Assembly (NCBI GenBank): GCA_003538525.1
Contig: DPRZ01000081.1
Location: forward strand, 1-6,569
Source of the DNA: Neisseriales bacterium
Lineage (GTDB): Bacteria > Pseudomonadota > Gammaproteobacteria > Burkholderiales > UBA11063
Reading direction: 5' to 3'
DNA length: 6,569 nt
Made by a program: the position numbers and the translations under genes. A model generated the notes under the pieces. The model had not been told where the DNA came from. It saw only the letters and a list, made by a program, of their open reading frames with translations, and did not search any database. Shown here piece after piece: positions 1 through 6,193 of the stretch; positions within the stretch are counted from its first letter, which is position 1, and the number at the start of each line of letters is the position of its first letter.

Positions 1-66
1 GGCACAAATGGTCAAATTGGTAACGGTGCAAATAATGATGTCAATGTACCAACTTTAGTTCAATAA
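1..66 (+). CDS. 3' end of an upstream RCC1-repeat protein (partial)
   Basis: Reading frame 1 is open from the window edge to a TAA at 64-66 and encodes the last 21 residues of a protein, ending GANNDVNVPTLVQ. These 66 bases, stop codon included, are identical to 3253-3318, the 3' end of the complete RCC1-repeat lipoprotein gene. The similarity stops directly after the stop codon. What is seen is therefore the tail of a second, upstream copy or close paralogue of that gene. It is the half-repeat that would close the last propeller blade. Whether the rest of the upstream gene is equally similar, or is also preceded by a precursor gene, cannot be seen here. Confidence 0.85.
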   Translation, partial: GTNGQIGNGANNDVNVPTLVQ

Positions 67-77
67 TAATTTGACAA

Positions 78-108
78 AGCACTAAATATTCATCGAATAT
101 TTGGTGCT
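78..108 (+). terminator. Terminator-like hairpin upstream of the precursor gene
   Basis: Two 13-nt arms, AGCACTAAATATT (78-90) and AATATTTGGTGCT (96-108), pair completely in RNA with one G-U wobble around the 5-nt loop CATCG. A T-rich stretch follows (TTTGATTTT, 111-119). It starts 11 nt after the stop codon of the upstream RCC1 gene, so an intrinsic terminator for that gene is the simplest reading. The stem is AT-rich apart from its base. Because it lies only 36 nt before the precursor start codon, it could also act as an attenuator in a read-through transcript. Confidence 0.65.
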
Positions 109-143
109 AATTTGATTTTAATTACTATATTAGGATTTTAAAA

Positions 144-308
144 ATGTGCTATAAAAACCTCGAAGAGCGATCTAAGGAAGATATTGGCCTTAATGAGAGA
201 ATCAGCTATCAAGTGCCACGATTAGAGGAACTTGATGTTTCAGAGTATGTGTTAAGTGGTGATCCACAACAGATTTTAGAAAGTCAGGGAGGTATTTATG
301 GTAGTTAA
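144..308 (+). CDS. Putative lasso peptide precursor (A)
   Basis: A 54-residue protein starting at ATG 144, with AGGA at 132-135 as ribosome binding site (8-nt spacing) and TAA at 306-308. The leader contains YQVPRLEELDV, with Y22, P25 and L27 matching the YxxPxL motif recognised by lasso B1/RRE proteins. The C-terminal part reads S38-GDPQQILESQGGIYGS. E46 is the only acidic residue that gives a normal ring. A core starting at G39 would give an 8-residue Gly1-Glu8 ring, with Leu at leader position -2. A core starting at S38 would give a 9-residue Ser1-Glu9 ring, with Val at -2. The usual Thr at -2 is absent. The C-terminal residue is Ser, which fits the kinase gene downstream. Cyclase, kinase and RRE genes follow, after the lipoprotein gene whose start overlaps this gene by 11 nt. 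The assignment comes from the motif plus context, not from a recognised homologue; the exact core is uncertain. Confidence 0.75.
   Translation: MCYKNLEERSKEDIGLNERISYQVPRLEELDVSEYVLSGDPQQILESQGGIYGS
286..293 (+). promoter_or_regulatory. Strong Shine-Dalgarno inside the precursor core codons
   Basis: AGGGAGGT lies 4 nt before the ATG at 298 and is by far the strongest ribosome binding site in the window. It falls within the codons for S47-Q48-G49-G50-I51 of the precursor, so the same bases serve as core-peptide codons and as the initiation signal for the lipoprotein. With the 11-nt overlap, this suggests translational coupling of the two genes. Confidence 0.75.
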
Positions 309-3300
309 TAATAAGATAATTAGCCGTATTTTATTGCTAGTTGGATTACTTGGAGCTTTGGCTGGCTGTGGTTTAGGTGCGAGTAATCAAAATATTGCAA
401 ATAATGCCACGAATGATTTAACGTTACAAAGTTATATTAATAGCTTAAGTTATAAACCATTATCAACTACCGCCAAGCTTCAGTTAGATTCAAAAAATAC
501 ATTGGTCACAGGAAAGCTTGGCAATCAACAAATTTTTACTGCATTAGCACCAGTTACATTAGCCAGTATTGAGATGAATTACTATACTGATGATCATTGT
601 GAAAGTCTATCAAGTGTAACGACAATTGGTGGAAGTGCAACTACCATACCTGCAGGAACTTATTCAACCAATGATCAATCTAATTATAATCTATGTAATG
701 CTTATGCAGGTGGATGTACGGCGCAACTAAGTGCTGCTCAAAGTGCCACATTTAAGTCAATCCAATATAAATATAATTATACTAACGGAGCTTCAAGCGC
801 TTCAGTGTGTATGTATAATCCTGATAAAGGCTACGAAGCTTTAGCAGATTATGCCACCCCAGCTACGCCAGTTGCGTGTACTTCAAATGGCTCTTGTGGT
901 TATTCAGAGTCTTATGGTGCACAGCTATTAGGTATTCCTGCCGTATCGACTAATTCAGACAGTAATTATAATTATAGCTGTCGGGTAACAGGTAGCTTGA
1001 GTAATAACATTACCTGCTGGGGTACAGGTAGTGGAGGTCAGATGGGTAACGGTCAAGGGGTTAGTTCTCTTCCATCGCAAGCATTCATGCCTGATGGTGT
1101 GACTAGCTTTAGTCAAGTATCAACTGGTACTACTCTGAGTTGTGGTATTGCTAATACGGGTAAGATTTACTGCTGGGGTACGGGATCAAGTGGGCAAATT
1201 GGTAATGGAGTGAATGATAATGTAAATATTCCTACTTCTGTGACAAAGCCAAGTGGAGTAGACAGCTTTAATGCAGTATCTACCAATAATAATTTTAGTT
1301 GTGCGCTAGCCAATACAGGTCAAGTATATTGTTGGGGTGTTGGGATAAGTGGACAGATTGGTAATAGTGCCAATAGCAATGTGAATGTGCCAACTGCAGT
1401 GACAATGCCAAGTGGAGTAGACAGCTTTAATGCAGTATCTACTAATACTAACTTTAGTTGTGCCATCGCTAATACTGGTAAGATTTACTGTTGGGGTACG
1501 GGATCAATTGGACGGATTGGTAATGGAGCGAATAGTAATGTAAATATTCCTACTTCAGTGACAATGCCAAGTGGAGTAGAAAGTTTTAGTGCGGTCTCTA
1601 CTAATAGCAACTTTAGTTGTGCAATCGCCAATAATGGCAATATTTACTGCTGGGGTACAGGCTCAAGTGGACGGATTGGTAATGGAGCAAATAGTAATGT
1701 AAATGTTCCTACTGCAGTGACAATGCCAAGTGGGGTCGAGAGTTTTACTCTTGTATCTACTAATACTAACTTTAGTTGTGCCATCGCCAATACTGGTAAG
1801 ATTTACTGTTGGGGTACGGGCACAAATGGTCAGATTGGTAATGGAGCAAATAGTAATGTAAATGTCCCTACTGCAGTGACAATGCCAGTTGGTGTCGAGA
1901 GATTTAATGTAGTATCTACCAATGGTAGCTTTAGTTGTGCACTAGCGAATAACAATAAGATTTACTGTTGGGGTACGGGATCAAGTGGACGGATTGGTAA
2001 TGGAGCGAATAGTAGTGTAAATGTTCCTACTGCTGTGACAATGCCAGTTGGTGTCGAGAGCTTTACCAATGTATCTACTAATACTAACTTTAGTTGTGCA
2101 ATAGGCAATGGTAAGCCTTACTGTTGGGGAACTGCAGGTGGTCATCTTGGTCGAGGAAATGAATATTTTAATACGTCAACTAATATTATAGTCCCATCGG
2201 GTGTAAATAGCTTTAATATGGTCTCTACTAGCGGGACAAATAGTTGTGCACTTGCCAGCAATGGTAAACCATATTGTTGGGGTGATGGTACTAATGGTCA
2301 AACAGGTAATGGTACTAATGCAAGTACTAATTTACCAACTGGGGTTACCATGCCAGCTGGTGTCACTAGTTTTAGTGTCGTAGTGACTACCTCTAGTTTT
2401 AGTTGTGCTATTGCAAATAATGGTCAGATTTATTGCTGGGGTACGGGCACAAGTGGGCAAATTGGTAATGAATCGAATAGTAGTGTAAACATACCTACCG
2501 CTATAACAACGCCTAATGGTGTAAGTAGTTTCAGCTCAATATCTCTGGGTACAAATTTTAGCTGTGCCATTGCCAATACTGGCAAAATATATTGTTGGGG
2601 TCTTGGCACTACCGGACAGATCGGTAACGGAGCTAGTTTAAGTGTCAATCTACCAACTGAAGTCACCATGCCAGCTGGTGTAACTAGTTTTAAATCTATC
2701 TCTACTAATGGTGCATCTAGCTGCGCACTGGCTAACACAGGTGTAGTGTATTGTTGGGGAGGTGGTACATCTGGTCAAATAGGTAATGGTGCTGATTTAA
2801 CTGTAAACATACCGACTGCGGTCACGATGCCAAGTGGTGTAACTAGTTTTAGCTCAATCTCAACCAATGCTACCCTTAGTTGTGCGCTAGCTAATACAGG
2901 AGTTGTGTATTGTTGGGGTGCTGGTAGTAATGGTCGTATCGGTAATGGGGCAAATGATAATGTTAATATACCGACTTCTGTCACCATGCCAAGTGGTGTA
3001 ACTAGTTTTAGATCTGTATCAACTAATGATAATTTTAGTTGCTCATTGGCAAATACAGGCGTTGTGTATTGTTGGGGTAGCGGTGTTGCAGGTCAAATCG
3101 GTAATGGTGCTAGTAGTAATGTCTCAATTCCAACTGCGGTTACCATGCCAAGTGGCGTCACTAGCTTTGGCTATGTTTCAACTAGCTATAGATTTAGCTG
3201 TGCGATAGCCGCAAGTGGCGAAAACGCAGGTAAAACATATTGCTGGGGAGCTGGCACAAATGGTCAAATTGGTAACGGTGCAAATAATGATGTCAATGTA

Positions 3301-3318
3301 CCAACTTTAGTTCAATAA
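298..3318 (+). CDS. RCC1-repeat beta-propeller lipoprotein
   Basis: 1006 residues. The N-terminus is a lipoprotein signal: K6 and R10, a hydrophobic stretch, then lipobox L21-A22-G23-C24. Gly follows the Cys, so in a Gram-negative the mature protein would be sorted to the outer membrane. Residues 25 to about 220 form a unique region with six cysteines between C101 and C200 and no family I recognise. From about residue 225 to the end there are 15 RCC1/ATS1-like units with consensus SFSCAIANTGKIYCWGTG, then SGQIGNGANSNVNVPT and VTMPSGV. That is about two seven-bladed propellers. Each unit has two cysteines, C-x9-C in most and C-x11-C in the first, which could form a disulfide per blade and suits an exported protein. 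Unit 8 (C609WGTAGGHLGRG) is the most divergent and may mark the boundary between propellers. The gene overlaps the precursor gene and precedes the cyclase. A role in binding, displaying, importing or neutralising the peptide is inference. RCC1 repeats are best known from eukaryotic nucleotide-exchange factors, but nothing here indicates that activity. Confidence 0.9.
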   Translation: MVVNNKIISRILLLVGLLGALAGCGLGASNQNIANNATNDLTLQSYINSLSYKPLSTTAKLQLDSKNTLVTGKLGNQQIFTALAPVTLASIEMNYYTDDHCESLSSVTTIGGSATTIPAGTYSTNDQSNYNLCNAYAGGCTAQLSAAQSATFKSIQYKYNYTNGASSASVCMYNPDKGYEALADYATPATPVACTSNGSCGYSESYGAQLLGIPAVSTNSDSNYNYSCRVTGSLSNNITCWGTGSGGQMGNGQGVSSLPSQAFMPDGVTSFSQVSTGTTLSCGIANTGKIYCWGTGSSGQIGNGVNDNVNIPTSVTKPSGVDSFNAVSTNNNFSCALANTGQVYCWGVGISGQIGNSANSNVNVPTAVTMPSGVDSFNAVSTNTNFSCAIANTGKIYCWGTGSIGRIGNGANSNVNIPTSVTMPSGVESFSAVSTNSNFSCAIANNGNIYCWGTGSSGRIGNGANSNVNVPTAVTMPSGVESFTLVSTNTNFSCAIANTGKIYCWGTGTNGQIGNGANSNVNVPTAVTMPVGVERFNVVSTNGSFSCALANNNKIYCWGTGSSGRIGNGANSSVNVPTAVTMPVGVESFTNVSTNTNFSCAIGNGKPYCWGTAGGHLGRGNEYFNTSTNIIVPSGVNSFNMVSTSGTNSCALASNGKPYCWGDGTNGQTGNGTNASTNLPTGVTMPAGVTSFSVVVTTSSFSCAIANNGQIYCWGTGTSGQIGNESNSSVNIPTAITTPNGVSSFSSISLGTNFSCAIANTGKIYCWGLGTTGQIGNGASLSVNLPTEVTMPAGVTSFKSISTNGASSCALANTGVVYCWGGGTSGQIGNGADLTVNIPTAVTMPSGVTSFSSISTNATLSCALANTGVVYCWGAGSNGRIGNGANDNVNIPTSVTMPSGVTSFRSVSTNDNFSCSLANTGVVYCWGSGVAGQIGNGASSNVSIPTAVTMPSGVTSFGYVSTSYRFSCAIAASGENAGKTYCWGAGTNGQIGNGANNDVNVPTLVQ
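970..3315 (+). repeat. Coding tandem repeat, 15 units of about 159 bp
   Basis: The CWG codons recur at 1015, 1171, 1330, 1489, 1648, 1807, 1966, 2122, 2275, 2434, 2593, 2752, 2911, 3070 and 3241. Ten of the fourteen intervals are exactly 159 bp (53 codons). The others are 156, 156, 153 and 171 bp, all multiples of three, so the frame is kept. Units 2-7 are very similar at the DNA level: the stretches near 1440-1500 and 1758-1818 differ at about one base in 60. This implies recent internal duplication or gene conversion. The last interval is longer because of an inserted segment around AASGENAGK. Confidence 0.93.
3253..3318 (+). repeat. 66-bp direct repeat of window positions 1-66
   Basis: This is the second copy of the exact 66-bp match described at the window start. 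It covers the last 21 codons and the stop of the lipoprotein gene. Bases after the stop differ at once (TAATTTGACA at 67 against GTGCACAGTT at 3319). The match may extend leftwards beyond the window, so the total length of the duplication is unknown. Confidence 0.9.
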
Positions 3319-3328
3319 GTGCACAGTT

Positions 3329-3351
3329 ATTATACTTTTCGCTAGTATAAT
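3329..3351 (+). other. AT-rich hairpin after the lipoprotein gene, with a TATAAT
   Basis: ATTATACT (3329-3336) and AGTATAAT (3344-3351) form a perfect 8-bp inverted repeat around a 7-nt loop, 10 nt after the lipoprotein stop codon. It has little G+C and no T-run directly after it, so it would be a weak terminator. The right arm contains a perfect -10 hexamer TATAAT (3346-3351), but I see no credible -35 at 16-18 bp. The function remains open. Confidence 0.35.
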
Positions 3352-3370
3352 GCTATCTATACTTATTATC

Positions 3371-3465
3371 TTTGAATCTTGGACTTTGTCGGATTTCAAA
3401 AAAGACTCTTTATGTAGTTCTACTGCGTCGTCTTTGTTATCAATCCTTCGCGTCCAAGAATCAAA
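3371..3465. repeat. 95-bp nested inverted repeat (MITE/REP-like or structured RNA)
   Basis: The outer arms TTTGAATCTTGGAC (3371-3384) and GTCCAAGAATCAAA (3452-3465) match at 13 of 14 positions. Inside them, in register, are GGATT (3391-3395)/AATCC (3442-3446), AAAGAC (3401-3406)/GTCTTT (3430-3435) and GTAG (3414-3417)/CTAC (3420-3423). The internal gaps on the two sides are nearly equal (6/5, 5/6 and 7/6 nt). The whole therefore folds as one long imperfect hairpin centred near 3418. It lies between the lipoprotein and cyclase genes. A dispersed palindromic element, a composite terminator or a 5'-leader structure for the cyclase transcript are all possible. The symmetry itself is clear; the role is not. 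Confidence 0.7.
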
Positions 3466-3486
3466 TACTTCGAGTATACTAAAATG

Positions 3487-3509
3487 GTTTACTACTTTTA
3501 ATAGTAAGC
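3487..3509 (+). other. Small hairpin before the cyclase gene
   Basis: GTTTACTA (3487-3494) and TAGTAAGC (3502-3509) pair over 8 positions with one G-U wobble around a 7-nt AT-rich loop. The next gene starts 23 nt later. It might be an operator or part of the leader. The loop includes TTTAAT (3497-3502, 5/6 to a -10 box) but no matching -35 was found. This is a weak signal in AT-rich DNA. Confidence 0.3.
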
Positions 3510-3532
3510 AATTAATTTTATGAGATTAAATT

Positions 3533-5179
3533 ATGCTTCATCTAGTTAATGTATCAAATTGGCAATCATTTAGTATTGGTGAGAAAACTTATTATTCACC
3601 AAATACTGAATTGATTGCGAAACTGAAACAGAATCCAGAATTTGAATTTTGGAAAACCACTTATACTGAGTTTGCTTGTATAGTTGTTGATAATACATCT
3701 GGTATTATTCTGTTGGTACGTGATCATTTTGGTTGTGAGCCATTTTTTTATTATTTAACTCCTCGGCGAATCTATTTTGCTTCTTCATTAGCAGAGTTAA
3801 TTCCTGCCTTACGGCAAGATGGAATTGTTATTAGTGTTAATGAAATAGAACTCAAGTATATGCTTTGGGTTGGTAAAATGTTAATTCATTCGACTAAAGT
3901 ACATGAAGATACGCTCTATAATGGCATTAAGCGGGTTAAACCTAATCACGTGGTCACCATTTCAGCCAATAAAGTAATTCAAACTCAGTATTGGAGTTTA
4001 TCGAGCAATTGCAACGAAACAATTTACTATAAAAACGAAGATGAGTATTTAGAACATTTTAGCGAGTTACTCCATGAAGGAGTTAAATTACAAATTGGTG
4101 CTGAAACAGCAATCGCAGCTGAATGTAGCGGTGGTCTCGACTCTTCAAGTATTATTTTAGCTGCCCATCACTTAAATAAACCTTTAATGCTCTACACTCA
4201 TCTTGATCAGGACTATGATCCTGCAGCCAATCGTCTCCGTGAAAGTTATTTCGTTGAGCAACTGGTGCACAAATATGCTTTTAAACATAGTAATATCAAT
4301 GCCGATGACTTTAATTTACCTGAAGCATTTGAGATGGTTACCAATGTCTTAGCAGGACAAATGCAAAGTATTTTTCCGCTCGGTGCTAATATTATTCATG
4401 CGCAGGTAGCCGCAGGTAAATCTAAAATTTTGCTCTCGGGTTTTGGTGGTGATGAATGTGTGTCTGGTCACGCCAACTTGTCGGCCTTCTTGCCACAATT
4501 GCTTAAACGTGGTGAGTATAAAAAGGCGTGGCAAGAATATCATCAACATTATATAGTTAATAAATTACCAAAACCAGCCATAATTGCGCAGGCTAAAACC
4601 TGGATACGAGCACAGTTTCCCGATTTAGGTGAAAAAATTTTCTTGCGGCGTTATCAACAAAAAAAGCAACATTTTGCTAAATTAGGCTTTAGTCTACCTG
4701 AATATCTAGCTAGAGCTAGTTCAGTGGCTGAATTTGAAGTCCGTCAACTAATTGGTATTGATAATAATCACATAAGCTACCGAATTGAAGATAGTGCATT
4801 AATCGCGCGTCACTATGGGTTTAAATATAAATACCCACTGCTATATCCAAAATTAGTTGAGTTTTGTAATCGTTTACCGTTACATATGAAGCGTGAGAAT
4901 GGTTTAGCTCGAATTATGATCAGAAAATACTTAGCTCAAGCTGGGATGCCTGAATTTAGTTCTAAGCCAATTGCTAAATTTGATGGAAGCATAATGGGGT
5001 CTGCCTTAACTAAGATTAAGGAAACCTATCAGAGTCATTTTGAAAAGCAGCTTAATTCACCATTGCTTTATAATGAGATTCAACTACAAATTTTAAATTC
5101 TGATCCAAATTTGTTGAGTAATAGTAAGTTATATCAAGATTTAGCATTGTTAGTTTTGAATCAGTATTTGGTGAAATGA
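3533..5179 (+). CDS. Lasso peptide macrolactam synthetase (C), asparagine-synthetase-like
   Basis: 548 residues, within the usual range for lasso C proteins. The N-terminal half resembles the glutaminase-like domain of class II asparagine synthetases (R63-D-H-F-G67 followed by CEPFFYY, then YFASSLAEL). Residue 2 is Leu, not the catalytic Cys of AsnB, so no ammonia-producing glutaminase is expected; this loss is typical of lasso cyclases. The synthetase half has the ATP-pyrophosphatase loop S199-G-G-L-D203-S-S and the downstream S302-G-F-G-G-D307-E motif. Known family role: ATP-dependent adenylation of a precursor Asp/Glu side chain, then attack by the new N-terminal amine to form the isopeptide ring. 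Start ATG 3533 has only a weak GAG-type ribosome site. Kinase, RRE and B2 genes follow on the same strand. A true asparagine synthetase is unlikely given the missing Cys and this context. Confidence 0.9.
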   Translation: MLHLVNVSNWQSFSIGEKTYYSPNTELIAKLKQNPEFEFWKTTYTEFACIVVDNTSGIILLVRDHFGCEPFFYYLTPRRIYFASSLAELIPALRQDGIVISVNEIELKYMLWVGKMLIHSTKVHEDTLYNGIKRVKPNHVVTISANKVIQTQYWSLSSNCNETIYYKNEDEYLEHFSELLHEGVKLQIGAETAIAAECSGGLDSSSIILAAHHLNKPLMLYTHLDQDYDPAANRLRESYFVEQLVHKYAFKHSNINADDFNLPEAFEMVTNVLAGQMQSIFPLGANIIHAQVAAGKSKILLSGFGGDECVSGHANLSAFLPQLLKRGEYKKAWQEYHQHYIVNKLPKPAIIAQAKTWIRAQFPDLGEKIFLRRYQQKKQHFAKLGFSLPEYLARASSVAEFEVRQLIGIDNNHISYRIEDSALIARHYGFKYKYPLLYPKLVEFCNRLPLHMKRENGLARIMIRKYLAQAGMPEFSSKPIAKFDGSIMGSALTKIKETYQSHFEKQLNSPLLYNEIQLQILNSDPNLLSNSKLYQDLALLVLNQYLVK

Positions 5180-5185
5180 TATAAT
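5156..5185 (+). promoter_or_regulatory. Candidate sigma-70 promoter for the kinase-B1-B2 genes
   Basis: TTGAAT (5156-5161, 4/6 to the -35 consensus) and a perfect TATAAT (5180-5185) are separated by 18 bp. The element overlaps the 3' end of the cyclase gene and would give a leader of about 130 nt before the kinase start. It makes sense as a second promoter because a 145-bp gap separates cyclase and kinase. In AT-rich DNA such matches also arise by chance. Confidence 0.35.
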
Positions 5186-5267
5186 TGCGCTTTATTTATT
5201 TGTAACCAATTTATTTTCATCGCTATCTCAATTGTATATGAGTAAACCCACTGACGTTATGATTTAT

Positions 5268-5296
5268 TTGTGTTATCAAGTGTAGTTGTTTATGAT
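5268..5296 (+). promoter_or_regulatory. Alternative promoter nearer the kinase gene, with inverted repeat
   Basis: TTGTGT (5268-5273, 3/6) and TATGAT (5291-5296, 5/6) are 17 bp apart, which would place transcription start near 5303, just before the AAGG ribosome site. GTGTTA (5270-5275) and TAACAC (5299-5304) form an inverted repeat around the -10 box and could be an operator. The -35 match is poor. Confidence 0.25.
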
Positions 5297-5324
5297 GTTA
5301 ACACAATTTTAAGGCTAAAATAAA

Positions 5325-6173
5325 TTGCAAAAAGGAATAATCACTGAGTCTGGCAAAGTCAGCGCTTTTGGTGAGAGCATTAATTTAGTGATAGGACCAG
5401 TTAGCTGTCCTGATGTAACTAAAACCTATTGGTGTGATGAGAGACAATTATATATTGAAATACCCGAGATTGCCAAATATCACTTAGTGGTTGCAGATAA
5501 TACTTTATTCATTGAACCACATCATACATTAACCAATTTATACACAATTAATACCTGGTTATATGGCACGGTTTTTGCATATTTATTGCAATCGCGGGGT
5601 TATTTGGTACTGCATGGTTCTGCGGTCTTGGTTAAGAATAAAGCAGTAATTTTTAGTGGCGATTCAGGTGCCGGTAAATCTACAATTGCGGCGGCAATGG
5701 TTGCCAGAGGTTATCCTCTGATTACCGATGACGTGGTGGCTCTTTGTTATAATGAAGCTGGAGATTTAGTTGTGGTGCCAGGTCCACAGCGTGTCAAATT
5801 ATGGGATGATGCGCTAATCAAATTAGGACATTCTTCAGATGGATTACAGCAAATTACGAACAAAGATAATAAGTATGAGTTACCAATTGGAAATTACCAA
5901 TCTGAGCAGGTTTCCGTTGCTCAGTTTTTTGAGCTTAATCATAGTACAGATTGCCATAAAATTAATTTTATTCAACAAATTGGACATAATAAAATCTCTA
6001 CATTGATAAAGAATACCTATCGTTATGGAATGTTGCGTTCAATGGGAAAACTCACACAACATTTTAAACAAGTTTCCCGATTAGCATCATATATTGATAT
6101 TTATAGTGTAACACGTCCGCAAAATAAATACTTGTTGGATGAGCTGTTACACGAAATTAGTAAAAAACTATAA
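5325..6173 (+). CDS. HPr-kinase-like lasso peptide kinase (K)
   Basis: 282 residues. The C-terminal two thirds have the HPr kinase/phosphorylase-type nucleotide-binding fold: LHGSAVLV before the P-loop, Walker A G112-D-S-G-A-G-K118-S-T120, then LITDDVVAL with D135-D136, the usual acidic pair after the P-loop. The first 90 residues lack the DRTGG-type N-terminal domain of bifunctional HPrK/P. Stand-alone HPrK-like proteins of about this size are known in lasso clusters such as paeninodin's, where they phosphorylate the precursor's C-terminal Ser; the precursor proposed here also ends in Ser. The start is TTG: an in-frame TAA at 5316-5318 rules out anything further upstream, and no ATG occurs before the P-loop. 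AAGG at 5311-5314 is a plausible ribosome site. B1 starts 20 nt after the stop, suggesting cotranscription. Substrate and modification are inferred. Confidence 0.85.
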   Translation: MQKGIITESGKVSAFGESINLVIGPVSCPDVTKTYWCDERQLYIEIPEIAKYHLVVADNTLFIEPHHTLTNLYTINTWLYGTVFAYLLQSRGYLVLHGSAVLVKNKAVIFSGDSGAGKSTIAAAMVARGYPLITDDVVALCYNEAGDLVVVPGPQRVKLWDDALIKLGHSSDGLQQITNKDNKYELPIGNYQSEQVSVAQFFELNHSTDCHKINFIQQIGHNKISTLIKNTYRYGMLRSMGKLTQHFKQVSRLASYIDIYSVTRPQNKYLLDELLHEISKKL

Positions 6174-6193
6174 ATTTCTGAAAGTACATCATC

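Noticed and set aside
71..101. Perfect TTGACA (71-76) as -35 of a precursor promoter
   Set aside because: The only usable -10 choices (GAATAT or AATATT, 95-101) are poor or need a 19-bp spacer and lie inside the terminator-like hairpin. Possible, but not supported well enough to list.
2430..2738. Open frame on the minus strand (102 codons)
   Set aside because: It lies fully inside the RCC1 repeats; repeated low-complexity coding DNA keeps the antisense frame open. No own ribosome site or recognisable domain.
2775..2987. Open frame on the minus strand (70 codons)
   Set aside because: Its translation resembles that of the 2430-2738 antisense frame because both mirror the same propeller repeat; an artefact of the repeat.
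3026..3208. Open frame on the plus strand in another frame of the lipoprotein gene
   Set aside because: Out-of-frame reading of the propeller repeats with no supporting signals.
970..3315. Regular repeats considered as a CRISPR array
   Set aside because: The period is about 159 bp, the units are similar throughout with no unique spacers, and the frame is open across them; these are protein repeats.
4349..4549. Open frame on the minus strand (66 codons)
   Set aside because: Lies inside the well-supported cyclase gene, across its SGFGGDE motif; no evidence of its own.
3533..5179. Cyclase gene read as an ordinary asparagine synthetase
   Set aside because: The catalytic Cys2 is absent and the neighbours (kinase, RRE, B2-like start, YxxPxL precursor) match lasso biosynthesis.
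5238..5285. 15-codon reading frame between cyclase and kinase as a small peptide or second precursor
   Set aside because: No ribosome site, no YxxPxL leader, and too short; it also overlaps the candidate promoter region.
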